From Minisyncoccota bacterium (GTDB lineage: Bacteria > Verrucomicrobiota > Lentisphaeria > Oligosphaerales > MVZH01), in NCBI GenBank assembly GCA_021734725.1, contig JAIPIM010000010.1:1-26657 (forward strand): DNA of 26,657 nt, given 5' to 3'. Every line of letters begins with the position of its first letter. The first letter of the stretch is position 1. A program made the position numbers and the translations under genes. This document shows positions 1 to 7,559 of the stretch, in pieces. Below the pieces are notes generated by a model, which saw nothing but the letters and a program-made list of their open reading frames with translations, was not told where the DNA came from and did not search any database.

Positions 1-1
1 C

Positions 2-913
2 ATAGCGCCTGCTCGAACAAGACCGCTGGAAGCGAAGGATGTCGAGAATGAATTTCATAAGGCATTGAATGACCGCATTCTACCTGTCCGCGTAGCAGGT
101 CGTGTGGAAGGTCGGCTGTTTGTGCAGGAACGAACACTGCGCAAGGCGCGCCAGGCATTTTGGGAATGGGCGGCTGAACGACTCCAGGCGGACCATGGAG
201 TTTCAGCCGGCGAACGCGGGATCCGGTGTTTTGAGGAAATGTATTCGCGCACAGTGGAGGGACCCCCTGTTGAGCACTGCATAACCGTGCGGGTTGCCGG
301 CGCTCGGGCAAATCCCCGGCAAGGCGCTCGGACGACACGTGCGCTAAACGAACCCAAGCTGGAGGACGGTGATGAGGTCGTGCTGCCGGATTTCTGTGGG
401 GAGGGCGGCCTTGCGGAGGTACGCAGGCATATTTCTGAGTGTTACAACGCGGGTATTCGCCGCTTCCGAGTGACGTCATTGTGGAACCTGCCCCTGCTTT
501 CCGATTACAAGGACATCGCGGTTACTGCTTCGTTTCCACTGCCTGTCGCAAACTCTCTTGCGTTCGAGGAGCTACGCAGTTTGAATGTCGACCGGGCGGC
601 TGCCTGGGTGGAATTGGATCGCGCGGCTCTTGACGACCTTGTGAAACGCTTGTCCGGGGCGGTCGAAGTCTTTGCGTACGGCCGGATTCCAATCCTGACG
701 ACGCGCGCCTATCTTCCAGCGAAAGGGCGCGTGACGGATGCCCGGGGCAACGGTTTCACAATTGCGGTTGAAGGCGAGCTTACGCGGCTGTACCCGGATA
801 AAGTTATGCGTCTCCCGGTGCCGAAGGGGGCCCACGAGTACATCGACCTGACGCATGCCGACCCCGGCGAACAAGAAACATCCAATGTCAACATAGACCG
901 GTCATGGGCGTAA
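2..913 (+). CDS. Peptidase U32 family protein, C-terminal part (5' end outside window)
   Basis: The reading frame is open from base 2, upstream of the first possible start (TTG at 65), so the gene begins outside the window and about 303 residues are visible. The first part (LEAKDVENEF, then a stretch rich in R/K ending in FWEWAAERL) resembles the inserted DUF3656-type domain of long U32 proteins. The later part has the U32 barrel signature: an alternating strand around LPLLSDYKDIAVTASFPLP, then NSLAFEEL, then EVFAYGRIPILTTRAYLP, which matches the 'Ev..yGr.plm.tr' strand of the family. U32 proteins are collagenase-like peptidases or factors for tRNA/rRNA hydroxylation; which applies here cannot be told. 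It is followed by a repeat-rich spacer and a convergent operon. The family call is fairly sure, the substrate unknown. Confidence 0.82.
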   Translation: MAPARTRPLEAKDVENEFHKALNDRILPVRVAGRVEGRLFVQERTLRKARQAFWEWAAERLQADHGVSAGERGIRCFEEMYSRTVEGPPVEHCITVRVAGARANPRQGARTTRALNEPKLEDGDEVVLPDFCGEGGLAEVRRHISECYNAGIRRFRVTSLWNLPLLSDYKDIAVTASFPLPVANSLAFEELRSLNVDRAAAWVELDRAALDDLVKRLSGAVEVFAYGRIPILTTRAYLPAKGRVTDARGNGFTIAVEGELTRLYPDKVMRLPVPKGAHEYIDLTHADPGEQETSNVNIDRSWA

Positions 914-1046
914 AATACTAGGCCCAAACGACCAGGAACTAAGAACAAGAATTGCGAAAAACGACACATTCAAACCACGCATTGCAACACCTTGTATGCG
1001 TATGTCCCCAATTACCACAACGCGGGTCGCCGGGTGGAACCGCCTC

Positions 1047-1131
1047 CCACATTTGTTTAGTGCTGTCTCCTACGTTTGTTTGTTAGCTGCTGGTTCCACG
1101 TTTGTGTGTTGTTGCCCCCTCCCACGTTTGT
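1047..1131. repeat. Four degenerate copies of CCACGTTTGT spaced 23-26 bp
   Basis: Copies of a CCACGTTTGT-like decamer start at 1047 (CCACATTTGT), 1070 (CTACGTTTGT), 1096 and 1122 (both perfect). Spacings are 23, 26 and 26 bp. The three downstream copies are followed by a TG-rich tail of the type T-x-TGTT. The array fills the spacer between two convergent genes and stops 4 bp before the response-regulator stop codon. It is too short and too irregular for a CRISPR, and it codes for nothing recognisable. Confidence 0.7.
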
Positions 1132-1135
1132 CTGT

Positions 1136-1579
1136 TTACTCCCGGTCCGGAAGTTCGACGATTGAGAGCCAGAAGCTTTCGATGGATTGTACAACTTTGA
1201 CGAACTGGTCCAGGTCCAGTGGCTTGCGCACGTAACAATTGACGTGCAGCTGGTAGGCTCGCAGGATATCTTCGTCGGCAGCCGATGTTGTGAGGATGAC
1301 CACGGGGATATCGCTAAGGTCGGGGTCGCTCTTGATTTCCTCGAGAACCTGGCGTCCGTCTTTGCGGGGCAGGTTGAGGTCCAGCAATATGAGATCGGGT
1401 CGCGGAGCATCCGTGTAGTTGCCGCGGCGGTACAGGTAGTCGCTCGCCTCTTCCCCGTCCATTACCACGTGCAGATTATTGTTCAGTTTGTTTTCCTCGA
1501 GTGCGACCTTTGTAAGTTCTATATCTCCCGGGTTGTCTTCAACCAGGAGAATCCGTATGGGGCGTCCGTTCGTACGCAT
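1136..1579 (-). CDS. Single-domain response regulator, Rcp1/CheY-like
   Basis: This 147-residue protein is one receiver domain with no output domain. Visible landmarks are the acidic pair E14-D15 (LLVEDNPGD), the phospho-acceptor D67 in LILLDLNLP, T97/T98 and K119 in VRKPLDL. The layout, including the short insert DYLYRRGNYTDAPRP before the phosphorylation strand and the C-terminal FWLSIVELP, matches Rcp1, the partner of the cyanobacterial phytochrome kinase Cph1. The start at 1579 is chosen because a strong AAAGGAGG ribosome-binding site precedes it and the receiver fold begins there. The start lies 41 nt inside the kinase gene, so translation is probably coupled. With no DNA-binding domain, its output must be protein-protein or phosphotransfer; the target is unknown. 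Confidence 0.93.
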   Translation of the reverse strand: MRTNGRPIRILLVEDNPGDIELTKVALEENKLNNNLHVVMDGEEASDYLYRRGNYTDAPRPDLILLDLNLPRKDGRQVLEEIKSDPDLSDIPVVILTTSAADEDILRAYQLHVNCYVRKPLDLDQFVKVVQSIESFWLSIVELPDRE

Positions 1580-3077
1580 CTTGTCCCTCCTTTGGCAACG
1601 TGAAATAAAACCGTGTGCCGTCCGAATATGTTGTATCCAGCCAAATGGTTCCGCCATGGCGTTCGACAATTTTTTTACACACAGCCAGACCGATGCCGGT
1701 TCCGGAAAACTCGGTACGGCTGTGGAGACGCTGAAAAATGGCAAAAATCCGATTGGCATACTTTGGTTCGATACCGATGCCGTTGTCCTGGACGGAGAAC
1801 CGCCAAGTGTCTCCGTCGTCTTCCACGCCAATATGGATGCGGGGGGGGGTATCGCCGCGGAACTTTACGGCGTTGGCGACCAGGTTCTGGAACACCTGCA
1901 CGAGTTGACCGCTGTCGGCATGCACGGCGGGCATGGAATCGCACGTGATGTCAGCGCCCGCTTCCCGAATGGTGAGTTCAAGATTCTTGAGTGCCTGATC
2001 CACGATGGAATTACAATCCACGAGCTTCAGTGGCTTCGCTCGTGTGCCCACTCGGGAATAGGTGAGGAGATCGTTAATCAGCGCCTGCATCCGGGTCGCT
2101 CCGTCAACGGCGAAGCCAATATATTTGTCCGCGTCTTCGTCGAGTTTTCCTTCATACCGGCGGGCCAGCAATTGCACATAACTGTTGACCATGCGCAGGG
2201 GCTCCTGCAGATCGTGTGACGCCACGTACGCGAACTGTTCGAGCTCGGCATTCGAGCGCTTGAGGTCCTGCAACGTGCTCTGCAGTTCTTTTTGCGCCTT
2301 TTTGCGTTCTTGGATTTCAGCAGCCAATTCGTCCCTGGACGCCATGGTATGGCGCAATCTTTCCGTCATGATGTCGAAGGTTCGTGAGAGGTCGCCGATT
2401 TCATCTTGTTTTTCCGTTCCGACTGTGTGCTCCAGGTTTCCGTTTCCCACGATCTGTATCCCTTCTCGAAGTTGGGACAACGGCTTAACCAGGCCGATCC
2501 CTATAAGAGCAGCGAGGCAGGTTACGACGAGAGCCATGCCGACGCTGCAGACCACGGCCATCCCAACCGCTTGTTTCTGAAGGCGTGTGATCCGACGATA
2601 GGTTGCCGCATACAGTTGTTCCGATTCTGAGGTCATAGTCCGCAGAACAATGGTGATCTGGCTGACCAGCCGCTGGGTCAGCCCGTTGTTGCTGGCGACG
2701 GACACGGGTTTTGGGGAAGACGTGTCGGACACCTCAAGCAGCCGCTCGAAAAGCAGGGCGGCCCGATAATGGTGTTCCATCATCCTCTGGATTAAGCGGC
2801 GCTCGGTGACGGTGACGGGTTGATAGTCTGTCAGAATGCGCCCCACTTGGCGATGACTGGCTTCCCACTGCCTGGCGACGCGTTGTGTGTGAGCGGTCAT
2901 AAGTTCATGAGTGAGGATATTCAGGTCAAAAAGGGTTCCCACGGCACGGTCAACGGTTTCGATAGACCCCAGTTCGGTGTCCAGCCGCTGGACAGCTCGG
3001 AACAGGATAATCCCTACGGCCAGGGCGCCTACAATGGCGGCCGCGGTGCTTAAGTGAAGTTTTGTACGGATTCTCAC
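1539..3077 (-). CDS. Membrane histidine kinase (HAMP-HisKA-HATPase), Cph1-type transmitter
   Basis: The 512-residue protein has a first membrane segment at about 9-27, an extracytoplasmic helical region of about 140 residues, a second membrane segment at 171-196, HAMP (about 197-248), a coiled coil, a dimerisation domain with phospho-acceptor H288 in YVASHDLQEPL, and an ATPase domain with N398 (QNLVANAVKF), DNGIGI at 431-436 and GTGIGL at 459-464. No PAS or GAF domain is present, so the signal is probably read outside the cytoplasmic membrane. The GTG start overlaps the stop of the substrate-binding protein gene by 4 nt (GTGA) and has AGGAG upstream. Its 3' end overlaps the response regulator gene. 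It should phosphorylate that regulator; the extracellular ligand may be delivered by the co-encoded binding protein (inference). Confidence 0.94.
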   Translation of the reverse strand: MRIRTKLHLSTAAAIVGALAVGIILFRAVQRLDTELGSIETVDRAVGTLFDLNILTHELMTAHTQRVARQWEASHRQVGRILTDYQPVTVTERRLIQRMMEHHYRAALLFERLLEVSDTSSPKPVSVASNNGLTQRLVSQITIVLRTMTSESEQLYAATYRRITRLQKQAVGMAVVCSVGMALVVTCLAALIGIGLVKPLSQLREGIQIVGNGNLEHTVGTEKQDEIGDLSRTFDIMTERLRHTMASRDELAAEIQERKKAQKELQSTLQDLKRSNAELEQFAYVASHDLQEPLRMVNSYVQLLARRYEGKLDEDADKYIGFAVDGATRMQALINDLLTYSRVGTRAKPLKLVDCNSIVDQALKNLELTIREAGADITCDSMPAVHADSGQLVQVFQNLVANAVKFRGDTPPRIHIGVEDDGDTWRFSVQDNGIGIEPKYANRIFAIFQRLHSRTEFSGTGIGLAVCKKIVERHGGTIWLDTTYSDGTRFYFTLPKEGQDAYERTPHTDSPG

Positions 3078-4117
3078 TGGCGCGGCTCCTGGCTGTCTTG
3101 CTCATAGCCCATCAGGTTGACGGCGCCCGGCTTGACATTCCGGAGCGCGTACGGGTAAATATACGCCAGATAGTTTGGAATTGTCTGCACGTCCGACCTC
3201 CCGTGGGACCGCGCCCATTGTGCCTGGTCTTCCATGGTCAGCAGAAGAGACTGATCCAGGCCAAGCGCAAACCTGTAGCGACGCCAATCGATCAAAATTT
3301 CCTCTCTGCGTTCACTTCCGTATTCTCGTACGGCCACCTGCCTGGCTCTTTCGGGGTGAGCAACAAGGAATTTTTCAGCCGCCAGCAATCCACGGAGGAG
3401 AGCTTCAACACGGTCAGGGTTCTCGGACATGAATCTGCGTGACGCAACAAGGTTGAAGGTCTGCCGATATACGATGGAGTCCCTGAACTCTACGGCCTTG
3501 GCGCCAAGTTTTTCGCGGGCTTCCGCAATGAAGGGATTACGCATGGAAAAGGCATCGATCTGACCATCCACCAGAGCTTCCGGGAGATCCGCCGCATCAT
3601 AAAAACGGATGGTGACGTCGGACTCCGGGATTACGTGATAGAGGAGGAACATGCTCAGGAAAAAATGGACGGCGGAGTTCTGCTGGGTCCCGATGCGTTT
3701 TCCACGCAGGTCAGCTGGCACTTGGATTCCGTGATCTCGGCGCGCAATGATCCAGGCGCCACGCTCAGTACTGGCAATGGTGCTTACTACCCAGAAATCC
3801 TGTCGCTCGAAGCTATGATCCACGATGGGCATATCGGCGCATGTAGCGACATCCACCTCCCCCCTGAACAGGCCTTGGAGTGCCAGTTTTCCGCTGGGAT
3901 ACCTCACCAGCTCCACACCGATTCCGTTCTTCTTGAACAAGCCTTTCCCATGGGCGATTGCGACGAGACTGGTTACGGCATTGTTCTGGATACCCAGACG
4001 GATAGGTGTATCTGGGGGAGGGCTTTTCTTGCGGCATGCAGAAGCGAGAATAGTGATACACATGGCGAGGCACACTGTTCGCCACGACACCCACCCGGTT
4101 GCCGTACTTTTGTTCAC
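3074..4117 (-). CDS. NMT1/SsuA-like substrate-binding lipoprotein
   Basis: The 347-residue protein starts with a signal peptide ending in a lipobox-like LASAC (Cys28), so it is probably a lipoprotein. The mature part has the periplasmic-binding-protein type II fold of the NMT1/SsuA/ThiY group: a first strand with IRLGIQNN, the GLFKKNGIGVELV segment, QGLFRGEVDVATCADMP, the LRGKRIGTQ strand and the IDAFSMRNPF segment. Such proteins normally feed an ABC importer for sulfonates, nitrate or thiamine precursors, but no permease or ATPase gene is adjacent. Instead the gene overlaps a histidine kinase gene by 4 nt, which suggests a sensing role. The start is GTG, with GGGAGG five bases upstream, preceded by a good promoter. 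The ligand is unknown. Confidence 0.88.
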   Translation of the reverse strand: MNKSTATGWVSWRTVCLAMCITILASACRKKSPPPDTPIRLGIQNNAVTSLVAIAHGKGLFKKNGIGVELVRYPSGKLALQGLFRGEVDVATCADMPIVDHSFERQDFWVVSTIASTERGAWIIARRDHGIQVPADLRGKRIGTQQNSAVHFFLSMFLLYHVIPESDVTIRFYDAADLPEALVDGQIDAFSMRNPFIAEAREKLGAKAVEFRDSIVYRQTFNLVASRRFMSENPDRVEALLRGLLAAEKFLVAHPERARQVAVREYGSERREEILIDWRRYRFALGLDQSLLLTMEDQAQWARSHGRSDVQTIPNYLAYIYPYALRNVKPGAVNLMGYEQDSQEPRQ

Positions 4118-4154
4118 CTCAGCCTCCCTCTATCCCAGAAGCCCCCCTTGCTGC

Positions 4155-4174
4155 ACTGTCAGATCTACGACAGT
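4155..4174. promoter_or_regulatory. Inverted repeat over the -10, possible operator
   Basis: ACTGTC at 4155-4160 and GACAGT at 4169-4174 form a perfect 6-bp inverted repeat with an 8-nt centre. It overlaps the predicted -10 and transcription start of the sensing operon, where a bound regulator would block initiation. No DNA-binding regulator is encoded next to it, so the cognate protein is unknown. Confidence 0.35.
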
Positions 4175-4200
4175 ATAGCGGTTTCGGGGAATAAATGCAA
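4172..4200 (-). promoter_or_regulatory. Predicted sigma-70-type promoter of the binding-protein/kinase/regulator operon
   Basis: Read on the minus strand, TTGCAT (4200-4195) is separated by 17 nt from TATACT (4177-4172). The -10 matches 5 of 6 consensus bases; the -35 is weaker. The predicted start of transcription is near 4165, about 48 nt before the GTG start of the lipoprotein gene. Confidence 0.5.
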
Positions 4201-4214
4201 AAGCCTTGGTGGGT

Positions 4215-5111
4215 TCAGTCTCCGTTTTCCAGAGTCCCGGACGGGGAAGGTGTGTCGTCATTTTCACCCAGATCGATAAGTTCTTCTGTTTTCATACGGG
4301 TTGCAGCGCTCCGTTGTCTTTTCATTTCTTCCTTTGTCATGAGTTTGGCAATAAAGGCAACCGTGGGTTGATTGCTTGGGCCAATCATTTCATGGACATC
4401 GATGCCGGGCCTGGCGTCGCTCTCGGCGACGGCGCGTTTGTAAGGTTCAGGATCGAAGGCCTTCGCTGCCGCCGCGTCAAGCTGCTGCAGCTTCCTCATG
4501 CGAACCTTATACATGCCGGTTTCGAAGGCCAGCATCGAGTCCAGTCGCTGGGCCAGGGCATAATGTTCTTTATCCTGCATGACTTGTTTTGCCCGCTTGA
4601 GTCGCGCAATGCGGTTGTAATACTGTATTGTTTCGCGCGCCATGGCACGCAGAATACCGCGCGTTCTGGCAGGCATTCCTTCGTACGAGGCTGTGGGAAG
4701 CTCCTGCGTTTCTTCGATGAATTGGCTCTTTTTCTCCCGGGCTTGCTCTAACCGTTCTTTTGTTTTGCGTCTTGCTTCTTCAACAAATGTTGCCTTTTGT
4801 CTGCGTGCATCCAGGATGCGCCGATCTATATCGGCGGCCTGCCGCGGCTGTTCATCCTCCTCGGCTTCCTGGGCCGCTTCATCTTGGGTAACCAGTTCAT
4901 CGGCTTCCAAATGTTCTTGGTACGGTCTGACTGTAGGCTTCGGCAAGCGGGTCCCTTCCTCGCCTTCTGTTTGGCGTTCTTCCAGCGCGCCTCGATACGG
5001 TTCAAGGCGTTCATCGTCCGCCTGCTGGGCGAACGCTGTCTGGCTGAGCATGATGAAAAGGGTGCACAATAGTAACCATCCGCCGGCACAATATGTATGG
5101 ATATGATTCAT
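4215..5111 (-). CDS. Secreted, charged coiled-coil protein of unknown function
   Basis: The family is not recognised. The start at 5111 (ATG) gives 298 residues beginning with a clear signal peptide: a hydrophobic core WLLLCTLFIMLSQ, then AFA, with predicted cleavage after A28. A TTG start at 5144 would add 11 residues in front and is less convincing. The mature protein is very rich in E, K, R and Q, with long stretches that look helical or coiled-coil (for example RRKTKERLEQAREKKSQF and ARLKRAKQVMQDKE). There are no cysteines in the mature part and no catalytic motif. It is probably periplasmic. It lies upstream of the sensing operon on the same strand, but that operon has its own promoter between them. 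It is divergent from the phosphatase gene. Confidence 0.72.
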   Translation of the reverse strand: MNHIHTYCAGGWLLLCTLFIMLSQTAFAQQADDERLEPYRGALEERQTEGEEGTRLPKPTVRPYQEHLEADELVTQDEAAQEAEEDEQPRQAADIDRRILDARRQKATFVEEARRKTKERLEQAREKKSQFIEETQELPTASYEGMPARTRGILRAMARETIQYYNRIARLKRAKQVMQDKEHYALAQRLDSMLAFETGMYKVRMRKLQQLDAAAAKAFDPEPYKRAVAESDARPGIDVHEMIGPSNQPTVAFIAKLMTKEEMKRQRSAATRMKTEELIDLGENDDTPSPSGTLENGD

Positions 5112-5253
5112 GGAGCCAAAACCCTGATTCTGTGTTGCTATCAACCTCGCGCATCATTATCATCTATCAATCCAACCTATTTGTTTGTTCACTAAAGCAC
5201 TATGAGGATGGGCCTGATATTCTCTATCGAAATGCTTGATTTCGAGTTGCATT

Positions 5254-5282
5254 TTGATCTTCTGTTTTCATGTTGTTATAAT
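5254..5282 (+). promoter_or_regulatory. Predicted extended -10 promoter of the SpoIIE-type phosphatase gene
   Basis: TTGATC (5254-5259), a 17-nt spacer and a perfect TATAAT (5277-5282), with TGT directly in front of the -10 as in extended -10 promoters. Predicted transcription start is near 5289. It lies inside the longest open reading frame and so supports the downstream ATG at 5331 as the true start. Confidence 0.65.
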
Positions 5283-5330
5283 GGATTTTGTGTGCGTACG
5301 ATTTATGCATTCTATACATGCTTGTTTTCC

Positions 5331-7418
5331 ATGACGGTTTTTTCGAAAAAACCATTCACTCCCAAGAATGAAGCCACACGGCTAAAGGTTTTGGCCCGTT
5401 GCGGCATTCTCGATACCCCGGCCGAGCCCTTTTTCGACGACATGATCCTGCTGGCTTCGCAGATTTTGCAGGCCCCTATTGCGTCCCTGGGTTTTGTGGA
5501 TCGTGAGCGTGTCTGGTTCAAGGCGGAGCGAGGGCTGCATATTCAGGAAATTCCCCGCGCCGGTTCTATGTGCAACGCTGTGATCGCCCAGGGGGAGCCC
5601 TTGGTGGTACCGGACGTCACTACTGACCAGTATGCTTCTGAAGTGTTCTCCAAAGCCTACACATCGGGGATCCGTTTTTACGTCGGGGTTCCCGTGATGA
5701 CTCAGGCAGGGCATGCCTTGGGGTCCCTTGCGGTTATGGACTACCAACCTCGCGATCCGACAGCCGACCAGATGGAGGCACTGCACGTTGTGGGCCGTCA
5801 GATAAGCGCTGCATTGGAAAGCAGGGGTCTCGAAGCTGAGAAGACACGCGTATCGGCCGCCCGTAAGTCCCTCAAAGGTTTGTCTAAAAAAGAATTACGT
5901 ATCTTGCAGTCGCTCGTGGACCATCTGCCCGATCTGATTTACATAAAGGACAGCCGCGGCCGCTATGTCTTGAATAATGTTGCGCATCGCCGTTTCCTGG
6001 GAGTCAGCAGGCTGGAAGATGTCATAGGCAAGACCGCGGCAAACTTTTTCCCGAAAGACTTAGCCAAGCGCTACCATCGCAACGATCGTGAGGTGCTCTC
6101 AACGGGCCAGCCTTTGCTGAACCGTATTGAACCGATAGTGGATCCAACCGGTGAACCGCGTGAGGTTTCCACAAGCAAGATTCCGCTTTACAGCGCCAGC
6201 GGTGCTATTGAAGGGCTTTTGTGTATTGGCCGAGACATATGTTATTGCCGCGAAACGGAGGAGACCCTTCAGCAGGAACGCTACCAGTTACACGCCCTGA
6301 TGGACAACATTCCGGACAATATTTATTTCAAGGATCGACAGGGTCGGTTTACGAGGATTAACAATGCTCTGGCTCGCTGGTTTGGCCTCGACGATCCGTC
6401 ACAGGCTCTGGGGAAAACGGATTTCGATTTTTTCACCGAAGAGCACGCTCGCGAGGCCTATGAAGACGAACAGCGGATCATGGCAACGGGGAAACCTATC
6501 GTTGCCAAGGAGGAAAAGGAAACGTGGCCGGACGGACATGTCACCTGGGTATCGACGACCAAGGAACCGCTACGCGACCGCGAAGGTAATGTCATTGGCT
6601 CTTTCGGTATTTCGCGAGATATCACTCAACTCAAAGAGGCAACACTCGAATTAGCTGAACGCGATGAACTCAACCGGGAAGAGATGAGCCTGGCCCGCAC
6701 CATTCATCGTGCGTTAATGCCAGTGGAGACCCCGAAGGTGCCGGGCCTGGAATTTGGCTTGCTGTTTGTCCCTTCCGGGGATATAGGCGGTGACTTTATT
6801 GACTTTATCCGCCTGCCCTATCCCAACCGCATTGGGGTGACGTTCGCGGACATCACCGGACACGGGGTCGGTGCTGCCCTCTTGTCCTCCATGCTCAAGG
6901 TCCTCGTCGATGAGGTGACCCACTCAGGTTTGTCTCAGTCCGGATGTTTTAAAGTTTTGAACCGGCGACTGAATAAAGAGTATCCGCCGGGAAGCTTTGC
7001 GAGCAGTTTTTACGCGATTTTCGATACGGCAGGTCATACGATGACGTACGTGAAGGCCTCACAGGAGCCGGTCATTCTGTTGCGCCCGGGGGAAGAAACT
7101 CAAATCCTGCGGGCAGGTGGCCCCCCCCTTGGGTTGTTGGGGCCGGATGTTTTTGATGAAGCGGAGTACGAACAGCATACCGTACCTCTGAAACCCGGGG
7201 ACACGGTGTTCTTTTTTACGGACGGCCTTGTGGAACATGCCAATGGAGGTGGAACCAAGTCCGTGGCCCAGGAAACACTCATCGCATGGCTTGAAGAGGA
7301 GGTACACCGGCCCCCTCAGGAACTGGTGGACACCATCTACGAACGTGCCTTGGCGTACGTCGAGCGTCCTCGGCCGACCGATGATGTGGCCGCTCTGGCC
7401 GTGCGTGTTCAGTATTGA
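5331..7418 (+). CDS. GAF-PAS-PAS-SpoIIE-type PP2C serine phosphatase
   Basis: This 695-residue cytoplasmic protein begins with the typical lead-in of a GAF domain (NEATRLKVLARCGILDTP, residues 13-30), GAF to about 165, then PAS at about 190-310 (DHLPDLIYIKDSRGRYV) and about 315-435 (DNIPDNIYFKDRQGRF). A SpoIIE/PPM phosphatase domain follows at about 450-693. Metal-binding acidic residues are visible in SGDIGGDF (D484, D488), ADITGHG (D507), FFTDGL (D631) and PTDDVA (D684/D685). It should dephosphorylate a serine-phosphorylated protein, classically an anti-sigma antagonist, in response to a small ligand or cofactor. No STAS or anti-sigma partner is encoded in the window. The ATG lacks a Shine-Dalgarno sequence but fits the promoter position and family start. 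Confidence 0.93.
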   Translation: MTVFSKKPFTPKNEATRLKVLARCGILDTPAEPFFDDMILLASQILQAPIASLGFVDRERVWFKAERGLHIQEIPRAGSMCNAVIAQGEPLVVPDVTTDQYASEVFSKAYTSGIRFYVGVPVMTQAGHALGSLAVMDYQPRDPTADQMEALHVVGRQISAALESRGLEAEKTRVSAARKSLKGLSKKELRILQSLVDHLPDLIYIKDSRGRYVLNNVAHRRFLGVSRLEDVIGKTAANFFPKDLAKRYHRNDREVLSTGQPLLNRIEPIVDPTGEPREVSTSKIPLYSASGAIEGLLCIGRDICYCRETEETLQQERYQLHALMDNIPDNIYFKDRQGRFTRINNALARWFGLDDPSQALGKTDFDFFTEEHAREAYEDEQRIMATGKPIVAKEEKETWPDGHVTWVSTTKEPLRDREGNVIGSFGISRDITQLKEATLELAERDELNREEMSLARTIHRALMPVETPKVPGLEFGLLFVPSGDIGGDFIDFIRLPYPNRIGVTFADITGHGVGAALLSSMLKVLVDEVTHSGLSQSGCFKVLNRRLNKEYPPGSFASSFYAIFDTAGHTMTYVKASQEPVILLRPGEETQILRAGGPPLGLLGPDVFDEAEYEQHTVPLKPGDTVFFFTDGLVEHANGGGTKSVAQETLIAWLEEEVHRPPQELVDTIYERALAYVERPRPTDDVAALAVRVQY

Positions 7419-7559
7419 GGGTTTAAGGCCGACATTTAGAATCCGAGATGTGTCGCGACGGTGAAACGGATGCCGGTGTAAGGATCGGCCGAACCGTAAA
7501 CAGCCAAAAGGGTGTCGCGCAAGAGTATTTAACAAGCACAAGAAGGGGCAAGCGAAGCA

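Noticed and set aside
1047..1131. Possible CRISPR array
   Set aside because: The repeat is only about 10 bp and degenerate, spacers are 13-16 bp, and no cas gene is present.
1479..2219. 246-codon plus-strand frame
   Set aside because: It is antisense to the kinase gene, whose catalytic motifs are intact.
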